Below, in pieces: positions 14,814 to 22,955 of a stretch of DNA of 27,382 bases. How positions within the stretch are numbered: the stretch's first letter is position 1; the number at the start of each line of letters is the position of its first letter. The notes below the pieces were generated by a model that was not told the origin of the DNA, did not search any database, and saw only the letters and a program-made list of their open reading frames with translations. This stretch comes from an uncultured Paraprevotella sp. (GTDB lineage Bacteria > Bacteroidota > Bacteroidia > Bacteroidales > Bacteroidaceae). Both the position numbers and the translations under genes were made by a program. The stretch is taken from the NCBI GenBank assembly GCA_900548345.1, contig URKA01000039.1:1-27382 (forward strand). The letters are read 5' to 3'.

Positions 14814-15908
14814 ATGGAACTTGTGTCGTTAGTTATATTGGTGTCCATCACGCTTATTCACTTGATGATGGCCTCCGTTCTTGCGCTTTATTCCCGCTAT
14901 AAGGTGCAATATCTTTCTTTGGCGTGGATTATGGGTATATTCGGGGGCGCATCTTGTATGGCCATACCGTTTTATTCTTTGATGAAGTTCGAGAACATCG
15001 GTCTGCTTCATCCTTTCATGTTGCTGGCTTTGGTGGTTACTTCCTACTTGCAGACGATTTATCCGTTGAGCATATCCATGCCCGGCTATCTGCAGTGGGG
15101 GCGTATGTGGAAATATGCTTCGCCGGCGATACTCCTTATTATATTATATATGGTGAATCTGCTGGGCGGAAACCGGCCGACCTTGATTTATTCTTATAGA
15201 GAGCTTGCCGACTGCTGGTTGAGTTGGGAGATGCTTTTCCGTCTGGCGGCTTTTGCCTTGTCACTGTACTATGTGGTCAACCAGCTTCGTCTGCCTCATT
15301 TGCTTGCCCCCAGTACGGATGTGCCCCGTTATGTAAAAGGATATGCTACGGCGGTGGGGCTGAACACCATACTTTACGTTGTACTTACGGCAATTTTCAA
15401 TATCACGTTGTTCTATGTCTATTATGCTTGTTTTACGATATTGAACATGTATTTGTTTTACCGTACGTTGGAGACGATGGCAATACATTTGCCTAAGCCT
15501 GAAATCATTCGGGTGGATAAGGCGCCGAGTGAAGAAGTGATCGTGTGTGAGGACAAGAGTGACTTTAACGAGGCCAATCGCCGACGTTTTGAACGTGTGG
15601 AGTATTTCATGCAGCATGAACGGGAGTGGCGTGACAGTACGTTCGGGCGTGACCGTTTGTGTGAGATGACGGGGATTAACCGTCATCTGCTCTTGCAGTG
15701 CCTTCGTAGCCAAGGATATAACAACTGCCACGAGTACATTAATTCTTATCGTCTGGATGCATTGAAATCGGAAATACGCCGTGGTTCCATCACCGCGGTA
15801 GGAGATTGTTTTCTCGTAGGATTCGGTTCCGTAAAGACGGCACGTACCTGTTTTGAGCGCGCGGAAGGGCGTTCACTCGACGATTATCTTCGAGAGAACG
15901 CCCGATAA
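14814..15908 (+). CDS. Membrane-embedded AraC-family transcriptional regulator
   Basis: The 364-residue protein has six or seven hydrophobic segments in roughly residues 1-220, then a short acidic linker, then an AraC-type helix-turn-helix domain from about 275 to the end. The DNA-binding part shows FGRDRLCEMTGINRHLLLQ for the first helix-turn-helix, HEYINSYRLDAL for the central helix, and VGFGSVKTARTCFERAEGRS for the second, ending LDDYL. This arrangement is a known Bacteroidetes type in which a membrane sensor is fused directly to the regulator. The ligand is unknown. It is convergent with the seven-gene lipoprotein operon and is the only dedicated regulator in the window, so it may control that operon, but this is inference. 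Confidence 0.85.
   Translation: MELVSLVILVSITLIHLMMASVLALYSRYKVQYLSLAWIMGIFGGASCMAIPFYSLMKFENIGLLHPFMLLALVVTSYLQTIYPLSISMPGYLQWGRMWKYASPAILLIILYMVNLLGGNRPTLIYSYRELADCWLSWEMLFRLAAFALSLYYVVNQLRLPHLLAPSTDVPRYVKGYATAVGLNTILYVVLTAIFNITLFYVYYACFTILNMYLFYRTLETMAIHLPKPEIIRVDKAPSEEVIVCEDKSDFNEANRRRFERVEYFMQHEREWRDSTFGRDRLCEMTGINRHLLLQCLRSQGYNNCHEYINSYRLDALKSEIRRGSITAVGDCFLVGFGSVKTARTCFERAEGRSLDDYLRENAR
15867..15903 (+). terminator. Hairpin overlapping the 3' end of the AraC regulator gene
   Basis: GGGCGTTC (15867-15874) pairs with GAACGCCC (15896-15903), and inside it CTCGA (15876-15880) pairs with TCGAG (15890-15894), separated by one A.A mismatch. The 13-bp stem covers the last codons and ends 2 nt before the TAA. 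Only a weak T-rich stretch follows, so termination is plausible but not typical. Confidence 0.45.
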
Positions 15909-15963
15909 GGAATATCTTTTGGGTTTGTCTTGTCTTTCCTGCAATATGTTCAGGAGTTGAACG

Positions 15964-16626
15964 CTATTGCCACGTCATGCTGATGTGGTAATTCTTGCCG
16001 CTTTCCACCTGAATGACCTTAGGACCGAGCGTATAGTTTTCATTGTCGGTGTTGGTCAGACTAAAGGTATATTGCAGTTGTCCGCCGTCCGGTAAGTTGA
16101 AATAAGTGGGGTTTGTGTTGTCGAAGCCTTCTATCGTGACCGTTCGTCCGGAAGGGGAGGTCAGGGTGCATGCCACGTGAGAGAATGCCGTGCCGAACAA
16201 TTCATCGGGATATTGCAAAAGGATACCGATGTTGACCTGTCGGGCGGTCAGTGGTTCAACGGTTGTTGTTTCTCCTTCGGCAATGCTGAAATCCGTGCTG
16301 ACCGAATAAACAGGTATGCCTTGTTCGTTGTTGGCGGCTTCGTTCATGTCTGGCGTATGGGCGTGGAGTGTATAGTTGCCTACAGGTAAGGAGATGGGGG
16401 CGTCCAGCTCGGATGAGCCGGCGGTATATGTCCGTACCACGGTCGCACCCTGACAGATGTCAACCTGCAGACGGCTGTCTGCAGAGCGTTTCAAGGGTTG
16501 TACGTCGGCCTGCGTCTCGATGCCGAAGGATGAAACTTGCAAAAGACCATACCCGTCGGGAGTTTCCTGTCCGGTGCAGGAGTACAGCAAGATAGCGGAT
16601 AATAAGTAATATATAATGCGTTTCAT
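15964..16626 (-). CDS. DUF4493-like lipoprotein, 220 aa
   Basis: Last gene of the seven-gene operon, starting 6 bp after its neighbour. A type II signal peptide ends at the lipobox LYSC (Cys17), followed by TGQETPDG, so the protein is probably lipid-anchored and perhaps surface exposed. The body is one predicted beta-rich domain of about 200 residues: LLQVSSFGIETQ near the start, a LPVGNYTLHAHTPD strand, an acidic strand ending in FSIAEGETTTVEP, then RQVNIGILLQYPDELFG. This order matches the DUF4493 module of the upstream genes, though the usual central Cys (as in CRLA) is replaced here by TARQ. It lacks a C-terminal PCMD domain and is the smallest lipoprotein of the set. Function is unknown. 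Confidence 0.8.
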   Translation of the reverse strand: MKRIIYYLLSAILLYSCTGQETPDGYGLLQVSSFGIETQADVQPLKRSADSRLQVDICQGATVVRTYTAGSSELDAPISLPVGNYTLHAHTPDMNEAANNEQGIPVYSVSTDFSIAEGETTTVEPLTARQVNIGILLQYPDELFGTAFSHVACTLTSPSGRTVTIEGFDNTNPTYFNLPDGGQLQYTFSLTNTDNENYTLGPKVIQVESGKNYHISMTWQ

Positions 16627-16632
16627 ATAGAG

Positions 16633-18840
16633 CTATTTATCATAAATTAATTCGATGTCGTCGATGGTCAGGATACTTCCCCACCAGATATTGTCGAAAC
16701 TTGAAGGGCTGTTTCTGTTGTCCAGATAGATGGAATAATTCCCTTTCTTGTATTGCATGTTCTTTCCCGGATTGACGGTGGAACTGAACTTTACGAATAT
16801 GCTTTTGCATTTGGCATAGTCTGTACCGTCCGTATAGTTCAGTGTGACGGTGACGGGCGTCCATGTATCACAGGCTTCGGAAGACTCGTATGTCTGGCTG
16901 ATGATGGAGTTGCCGTTGCCGTCCAGCAACTCGATGGAAGCACGCCATGTGTCCGTGCCGTATGGCACGTATTTGTGATAGAACTTCAATGCGGTGGGGC
17001 GTACGGAGAAGTCCCGTCCGGGGGTGATGCTGTAATTGTCTCCACTGGGTATGGCATCCGAACCGCCGGTGGTTACGTTAATGTTTCCGGTGAACAGTTC
17101 GCCGGCCACCTTGTTCATGTCGAGCACATTCGATGGTGTGGTATTTCCGCGTCCGTTTCCCGTGTTTCTTAACTCGGCGGCCCATGTTCCCGAATGTGCG
17201 TCCTTTACGAAACTTACGGCCGGGAAGCAGTTGTAGATATTGGAGAATGTTCCTCTGTTTCGTGTGGTGAAGTCGTTGTTGGTTTCCCAGAATGAAGAGC
17301 CGTTCTCTGTCCATGGATATACGGTGTACGTGTTGGTGCTGAGAATACCTTTCTTATGCAACTGCACATAATACCAGTCTTCCATGCCCGAATTCGGCAT
17401 TTGTGCCGGGGTTTCCAGTACGACACCTTCCACATTGGAGGTGATGCTGCCGCGGTACAATGCGCGTACCTGATATTCTTTCCGTTCCGGCACCGAGGCG
17501 AACTTTTGTGCCATACCTGTGTTGCAGTCTATCCAGTTTATACCGTCCTCGGTATATTGGAAAACCATATTCTCCTTGATTCTTTCTGCATTTCCTGATG
17601 CCACGTTCAGGGCACGTACGGAGAATTCCTTGCTCCAGAAGTCATTCTCGTTCACTGTGATGCTGAACTCCGGACACTGTGCATAAATGACATACTTCGT
17701 CTGTGTGCTCCACCGTTGGTTGGCATACACGCGCACGTTGATGGTATTGCGTGCGTTCGCTCCGCTTTTCATGGACAACAGACGGCCTGTCATTTGGGTG
17801 AAGTCGATAGCTCCCGTTTCCGTATGCAGTTCCGGTAGTATGATACCGGCTGCGGTCAGTGTGTTGCGTTCGTCTTCGGTCAGTTCCGACATTTTATAAG
17901 TCTTGTTCAATACATACAGGTTAGGGTCGTTGAAATCCAGTTCGAACTCGATGTCCTCTACCGGCATGAAGGCATGGTAGTTGATTCTCGCCGTGACCGC
18001 ATCCGTAGTTTCGCGGTAATACAGGTTATTGGATGCGTCGAAGCCGTCATTCCCTAATTGTGGTTTGGGAAGCCATGCCGGTGGGACGGTTTCGCTGATG
18101 CTGACAGTTTCGACGGAGGTATCCACGGTGATGTCTAATGTGCCGTTTCCTTGCGGTCCTTCTCCGAGGGAAAGCGTGTATTTGTAGTTCTTCTGTTTTT
18201 CCGCTGCCGCTATTGTGGCGAATCTGTAGTCTACATTGTTCCCGTCCCGTGTTGTGCCTTTCAGGTAGAACTCAACAGTGGTTCCGGCTTTGAAGTAGGG
18301 GTTCTTTCCGTCATCAGCCATACACGAAACGGATTGTCCGCCTGCCATGGTAATGAACTCGTAGTTTTCGAATGTGGTTGTAGCCGCATCCGGGTCGGCA
18401 AAAGCAAATGTGGCCAAAGAATTGCCCACGCGGCATACCAGTTCTACGTCAGTAGTGGTATTGGCCGTGATTGTAGCGGGAGTCTGGTCGGAAATATAAT
18501 AGGGTGCGTCGAGTGCCACGACGGGATTGTCTCCGTAATCAGCCTGCAGCAGGTATTCGTCGGGACGGAGTGCGGGTGCTGCACCTGCATTATATTGCTC
18601 CAGCGTACCGTTATAATAGTTGATACCGTTCTTGTCCTTGATATGCAGACGGAAAGACTTGACAAGTTCTTCGTCCAGAGCGAACGGTAGTGAGCGAGTG
18701 GGGTGTGTCGGCGCATCGGTCAGTGTGATGTTGAACTTCCCGTCGTTCACGGCAATTTCGTCCTGCCGGCAGGAAGTCAGTGCTGTCAGCATGGCCAATA
18801 TAATATAAAGATGTATATGATAAGACTTTTTCATTATCAT
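16633..18840 (-). CDS. Large DUF4493 lipoprotein with C-terminal PCMD-like domain, 735 aa
   Basis: Sixth gene of the operon. The lipobox is LTSC (Cys24), followed by RQDE, an acidic surface-export-like signal. Residues about 33-240 form a DUF4493-like module (LRPDEYLLQADYGD, then APYY, then VELVCRVGNSLATFAF). Residues about 255-480 hold further beta-sandwich segments resembling Ig or FnIII domains. From about 481 (MPNSGMEDWYY) to the end is a jelly-roll-like domain similar to PCMD, a putative carbohydrate-binding family, ending ILTIDDIELIYDK. An alternative start two codons inside (ATG at 18834) is equally possible. There are no enzyme motifs. A surface-exposed binding or adhesion role is inferred from the architecture only. 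Confidence 0.82.
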   Translation of the reverse strand: MIMKKSYHIHLYIILAMLTALTSCRQDEIAVNDGKFNITLTDAPTHPTRSLPFALDEELVKSFRLHIKDKNGINYYNGTLEQYNAGAAPALRPDEYLLQADYGDNPVVALDAPYYISDQTPATITANTTTDVELVCRVGNSLATFAFADPDAATTTFENYEFITMAGGQSVSCMADDGKNPYFKAGTTVEFYLKGTTRDGNNVDYRFATIAAAEKQKNYKYTLSLGEGPQGNGTLDITVDTSVETVSISETVPPAWLPKPQLGNDGFDASNNLYYRETTDAVTARINYHAFMPVEDIEFELDFNDPNLYVLNKTYKMSELTEDERNTLTAAGIILPELHTETGAIDFTQMTGRLLSMKSGANARNTINVRVYANQRWSTQTKYVIYAQCPEFSITVNENDFWSKEFSVRALNVASGNAERIKENMVFQYTEDGINWIDCNTGMAQKFASVPERKEYQVRALYRGSITSNVEGVVLETPAQMPNSGMEDWYYVQLHKKGILSTNTYTVYPWTENGSSFWETNNDFTTRNRGTFSNIYNCFPAVSFVKDAHSGTWAAELRNTGNGRGNTTPSNVLDMNKVAGELFTGNINVTTGGSDAIPSGDNYSITPGRDFSVRPTALKFYHKYVPYGTDTWRASIELLDGNGNSIISQTYESSEACDTWTPVTVTLNYTDGTDYAKCKSIFVKFSSTVNPGKNMQYKKGNYSIYLDNRNSPSSFDNIWWGSILTIDDIELIYDK

Positions 18841-18860
18841 TTTATTTGTCGGATTCTTTG

Positions 18861-20486
18861 TTAATCATAAAGCAGTTCGAACTCATCCACCCAAAGCGTG
18901 CTTCCTGCACCGACCTGTCCGGTTACGCGGGAACCGCTGAATTCTCCGCCATATCGGCTTGATGTGGCTACGATGGTCATCATGGCTGGTTTGGCTTTCT
19001 TGTCCTTGTATTCGATGTCGAATTGGAACTCCGTGTACTCTGTCACCTTTTCGCTTCCGATAAATTCTCCGTAGCCGAAAAGGTTGCCGTTGGCGTCCCA
19101 TAGCTTGATGTAAATGTGGCACTGGTCTGTGCCCATGGGACTACTGGGTATGGTGCCGTGGTGGGTAATGGGCATAGGAGTGTATTTATAGTAGCCTTTC
19201 ATGCGTGTCGGACGTGCGCCGGTAAAGGGACGTCCGAATGTCGGGCTTGATGACGGATTGCTCATGTTGGTTTTGTATTTGCCGATAAACAAGTTGCCGG
19301 CGGCGGCTCCTACCAATGTTACGCCGGTGAGACTATGCAGTTTGGCGGCTTTTCCTTTGTAGGCATCACGGCCTTCAACCGGTTCTGTGATGGATTCGTG
19401 TCCGCCGGCCAAGGTGGATGTCACACCTTCGTTACCTGATGCCCAATAAGCATTGGGGTCGTCATAATTATCCGCCACACCGTTGGCGTACCAGTTCTTT
19501 CCGTCCCGTGTCCACGTGTCAAAGTTCAGATTGGGTACGGAGACAATCTTTTCTGTGGTGAATGTGGCGCTCGGACTTGCATTCCCTTCGGCTACTACGC
19601 GCCATTCGTATTCCGTGCCATCGGTCAGTCCTGTCACTTCCGCACGGAAGGTGGACGAGGTCAGGATGGTGACGGAAGCGGCATCAAGAGTGTTCCATGC
19701 ACTGCTTGCCGTGGGCTTATATTCAACCGTAGGAGTTGTTCCGCTTTTCATTCCTCCGAAAAGTGTGGCCTTGGTAGCCCATGCTTCAACCGAACCGGTA
19801 GTTCCGCTGATGTCGGTGGGCTGTATGTCAACAATCCATGTGCCGACCGGCTTTCCATTCTTTGTAAAATCGAAAGAGCGCGAACGTGTGAAATTCGTTA
19901 CGGTTGCCGGGTCCGGCTTTACCGTTGCACGCTTGCCTTCCAAATTCATTTGCAGAATGTGGATGTCATCCAGCCGGCAATCTTTGTCTACATATACGAT
20001 AGCCCTTTTGTTAGGTACGTCAAATTGCGCTTCTCCTATCTGGTGTTCCACTTCTATTGTTCGGTCGATTACCTGAGTCACCTTGACAGTCCAAAAATAG
20101 TCCTGGTAAGTTTTCAGCAGGATGCTGACAGGTTGTGACAGATTCATGGATGTGTTGGCATTGGCCGGCAGGTCGTTCAGTGATGTGAAACTGTAATCGG
20201 GAAACTGGGATGCGTTGATGCATGCTGCGGCATCGGGCAGGATTTGCGATTCGGTGTTGGCTACCAGTTTGGTGACAGGAAGTTCGTTGAGTACCGCATC
20301 TTCTCCTACGGTGATTTCCACAAGTCGCCTTTGTGCATCGATTTTGGCATCTCCCTGCATGTCATATACCTCAAACGACTGGATGACCCCTTCGATATAC
20401 GGAAAGGGAATGTCATTCTTGATACATGAAGTAAACAAACTCAATGCAGCCCAATATAATATATTTCTTTTCGTCTTGAAAGTCAT
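18861..20486 (-). CDS. PCMD-domain lipoprotein with two N-terminal Ig-like repeats, 541 aa
   Basis: Fifth gene of the operon, starting 12 bp after the barrel gene. The lipobox is FTSC (Cys21), followed by IKND. Unlike its neighbours it lacks a DUF4493 module. Instead, two tandem beta-sandwich repeats of about 100 residues (about 30-138 and 145-222) end in the similar strands YFWTVKV and GTWIVDI. An FnIII-like segment follows (about 232-315, with GLTDGTEYEWRVVAEG). Residues 318-541 are a PCMD domain beginning VPNLNFDTWT and ending LWVDEFELLYD. That domain is roughly 60% identical by eye to the one in the 570-residue protein two genes upstream. PCMD is thought to bind carbohydrate. No catalytic motif is visible. 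Confidence 0.83.
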   Translation of the reverse strand: MTFKTKRNILYWAALSLFTSCIKNDIPFPYIEGVIQSFEVYDMQGDAKIDAQRRLVEITVGEDAVLNELPVTKLVANTESQILPDAAACINASQFPDYSFTSLNDLPANANTSMNLSQPVSILLKTYQDYFWTVKVTQVIDRTIEVEHQIGEAQFDVPNKRAIVYVDKDCRLDDIHILQMNLEGKRATVKPDPATVTNFTRSRSFDFTKNGKPVGTWIVDIQPTDISGTTGSVEAWATKATLFGGMKSGTTPTVEYKPTASSAWNTLDAASVTILTSSTFRAEVTGLTDGTEYEWRVVAEGNASPSATFTTEKIVSVPNLNFDTWTRDGKNWYANGVADNYDDPNAYWASGNEGVTSTLAGGHESITEPVEGRDAYKGKAAKLHSLTGVTLVGAAAGNLFIGKYKTNMSNPSSSPTFGRPFTGARPTRMKGYYKYTPMPITHHGTIPSSPMGTDQCHIYIKLWDANGNLFGYGEFIGSEKVTEYTEFQFDIEYKDKKAKPAMMTIVATSSRYGGEFSGSRVTGQVGAGSTLWVDEFELLYD

Positions 20487-20498
20487 GTAAGCAAATAG

Positions 20499-21227
20499 TT
20501 AGAAGTAAGTGCAGATGCCCAGGTTGATAGAGAATAAGTTGATGCTGAAATCAGCGGAACTCTTGCGGAATGAACCGCTTTCCACCTGATTGGTCTTTTG
20601 GTTTATCCATTGGAAGTCCAGTCCCAGGATGTCCACCGATACCTCTACTGCAAGGTTGTTCATCACGAAAGCGGTAAGACCGGGCGTGGAGCCTATTTGG
20701 AAGTGGTTGATTTTTTGGAATGTTCCCGACATGTCTTTTCCTGTTCCGCTGATGGTTTTGCCTTGGCTGTAGCCGTAAGTCAGGCTCAGTTCGTTAAAGA
20801 AACCGAAGATTTTGCTTTTGCCCAGGCTCATGTAGGTACGGATGAAACCTGTGGTCGATACGCCGTGTGACAGGTAAGAATAATCGCTGATGTCGAACTC
20901 TAAGTCGTCGCCCAGGTCGAGATTCACCTTTCCCAGGTTGATGTATGAGCGTTTGTAGTCGGCACGGAAACCTACGGCAATATCGTTTTTGATGAAATAA
21001 GCGACGTGCGGGCTGATTTTAAAGGTATAGCCTTCACCCTTCACGTCATCCAATACCATAAGTTTGTAGTTGTCTCCCATGATTTCCGAGTAGGAAAAAG
21101 AAATTCCCCCTGTCCACATTCCTTTGGGGACAAAGAGGGTATTCTTTATTTCGCGGTCAAAAACTTTCCGTGCATGGAGTGATACCATGCACGAAAAGGT
21201 CAGTAAGAACAAAATATATCTTTTCAT
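20499..21227 (-). CDS. Probable outer-membrane beta-barrel protein, 242 aa
   Basis: Fourth gene of the operon. I start it at the ATG at 21227 (MKRYILFLL); a TTG one codon upstream is less likely. A signal peptide of about 18 residues ends SLHA. The mature part is about 220 residues of alternating hydrophobic and polar residues with glycine turns and aromatic girdles, for example MWTGGISFSYSEI, VAYFIKNDIAVGFRADY and NELSLTYGYSQG. The chain ends in phenylalanine (NLGICTYF), the usual terminal signature of an outer-membrane barrel. The length suggests 8-10 strands. It starts 6 bp after the 570-residue lipoprotein and may be the membrane partner of the lipoproteins. No lipobox is convincing, and I do not recognise a named family. 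Confidence 0.75.
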   Translation of the reverse strand: MKRYILFLLTFSCMVSLHARKVFDREIKNTLFVPKGMWTGGISFSYSEIMGDNYKLMVLDDVKGEGYTFKISPHVAYFIKNDIAVGFRADYKRSYINLGKVNLDLGDDLEFDISDYSYLSHGVSTTGFIRTYMSLGKSKIFGFFNELSLTYGYSQGKTISGTGKDMSGTFQKINHFQIGSTPGLTAFVMNNLAVEVSVDILGLDFQWINQKTNQVESGSFRKSSADFSINLFSINLGICTYF

Positions 21228-21233
21228 CAATTA

Positions 21234-22946
21234 TTAATAGTATGATAATTCAAAATCATCAATCCATAAAGTACTGTTCGTGCCCACCTGGCCAATGACT
21301 TTGGAGCCTGAGAATACACCTCCGTAGTGACTTGATGTGGCTACGATGGTCATCTTGGCCGCTTTCTTCGACGGGTCGGAGTAGACGATGTTGAATTCGA
21401 ACGGAGTATATTCCGTCACTTCTTCCGTTCCGACGAATTCACCGAAGCCGATTTCATTTCCGGCCTCATCCCATACCGTCAGATAGATGTTGCATTCATC
21501 GGTGGTCAGTGTGCCCGGATGCGTTCCGCCGTTGTCGATAGGTTGCGGGCTGTATTTGTAGTAACCTTTCAGTTTTACGGGGCGTGCGCCGTTGTACGGT
21601 CGTCCGAAGTTGACACTGGCGGAAGGATTTCCAAAGTTGGTCTTGTACGTACCGATAAACAAGTTTCCGGCTGCGCTGCCTACCAGTGTGATTCCGGTGA
21701 TGGTGTGCATCTTGGCTGCATAACCGTTGTGTGCGTCGCTGCCTTCCACCCGTTCCGTGATGGCTGGCTTACTGCCGGCCAGTGTTGATGTCACACCTTC
21801 GTTACCGGTGGCCCAGTAAGCACCTTCGGCATCCAGGTTGTTGGCCACGGGGTTGGCATACCAGTTCTTTCCGCTTTGTGTCCATGTGTCGAAGTTCAGG
21901 TTCGGCACTTCCACGAACTGTTCGGTGATGAAGGTAAGTGCATCGCCCTCGTTTTCGCCGCATACAATCTTATATTCGTATTCCGTGTTGAAGTCCAACG
22001 GCTGAATCCTTGCCTGATAGTAGCTTGTTTCGTTGATGCGTTCGGCTGCCACGGTAGACCAGTCGGTCTGTCCGCTCTTCCGGTACTTGAACTCAACCGG
22101 AGAAGCCGGTTTGGTCAGGGTACACTGTCCTTCGAGGATGGCGAACTGTCCCCAGACGTTGGCCACCTTGCCGTTGATGGCGGTAGTCGACACACCGTCC
22201 GGTTTCAGGGGCACATCGAGTGTCACCTCATATTCATGTCTGTTCTGGTCGATGACAACCGTAATGTTGCCTGTACCCTCAATGTTCACGTCATAATTGA
22301 TTTTATAACGTGTGGCCGCTTCGGCCGAGGCCGTGATTTCCTGTGTGATGGTCTGTGCGGTTCCGCCGGTGGGGGTCAGCGTGATGGAAGCTGTCAACGA
22401 CTGTCCGGCTTTCACGTAGGCCGAGCGTGTCTCGTCAGAGGCGAATGTCAGGTCGGTGCCGTTGCTGCCGATGATGCGGCAGGAATAGTCGGAGAAGCAA
22501 GACTTGAAATTATCGCTGTAGTTTACGTTCACCATACTTTGTGCCAACCGGCAAGTGATGTCCACGGTCTGTGCCACGCCGGCCTTTACGGTAACTTCCT
22601 GTTCGGCCGTGTAATAAGGTGCGGCTTCGAATCCCTCTTCGAGGGTTTTGCCGAAGGAGTATGCCTTTACGTTGTATACCGTACCTGCGGCAGCCAGGAA
22701 ACTTTCGCCTTTGATGGCCGTCCAGTCATCGGCATGCTGGAATGTGCTTCCGTCGGCATTCAATATGTCTACGGAAATCACTTCGCTTTCACCGTTGCGT
22801 ACTTGTACGTTCTTGTCCACATCTACGGAAGACAATTGAATGTAGCCCTCTCCTGATTTCCCGCCTATCAGTTCGTCAGATGAGCAGGATGCCATGCCGC
22901 CTGCCAACAGACATGCGCCAATCGTATTGATTAATATATTTTTCAT
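21234..22946 (-). CDS. DUF4493 lipoprotein with FnIII-like and PCMD domains, 570 aa
   Basis: Third gene of the operon. The lipobox is MASC (Cys21), followed by SSDE, matching the acidic surface-export signal pattern of Bacteroides lipoproteins. Residues about 33-245 are a clear DUF4493 module: FEAAPYYTAEQEVTV, DITCRLAQSMVNVNYSDNF (130-147), then SDYSCRI. Residues about 250-345 are FnIII-like (LDFNTEYEYKIVCGE). Residues 348-570 are a PCMD domain starting VPNLNFDTWT and ending LWIDDFELSYY. The PCMD domain is a close paralog of the one in the 541-residue protein. The architecture suggests a surface-exposed carbohydrate-binding or adhesive protein, but no substrate can be read from the sequence. 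Confidence 0.85.
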   Translation of the reverse strand: MKNILINTIGACLLAGGMASCSSDELIGGKSGEGYIQLSSVDVDKNVQVRNGESEVISVDILNADGSTFQHADDWTAIKGESFLAAAGTVYNVKAYSFGKTLEEGFEAAPYYTAEQEVTVKAGVAQTVDITCRLAQSMVNVNYSDNFKSCFSDYSCRIIGSNGTDLTFASDETRSAYVKAGQSLTASITLTPTGGTAQTITQEITASAEAATRYKINYDVNIEGTGNITVVIDQNRHEYEVTLDVPLKPDGVSTTAINGKVANVWGQFAILEGQCTLTKPASPVEFKYRKSGQTDWSTVAAERINETSYYQARIQPLDFNTEYEYKIVCGENEGDALTFITEQFVEVPNLNFDTWTQSGKNWYANPVANNLDAEGAYWATGNEGVTSTLAGSKPAITERVEGSDAHNGYAAKMHTITGITLVGSAAGNLFIGTYKTNFGNPSASVNFGRPYNGARPVKLKGYYKYSPQPIDNGGTHPGTLTTDECNIYLTVWDEAGNEIGFGEFVGTEEVTEYTPFEFNIVYSDPSKKAAKMTIVATSSHYGGVFSGSKVIGQVGTNSTLWIDDFELSYY

Positions 22947-22955
22947 TGTTCCGTA

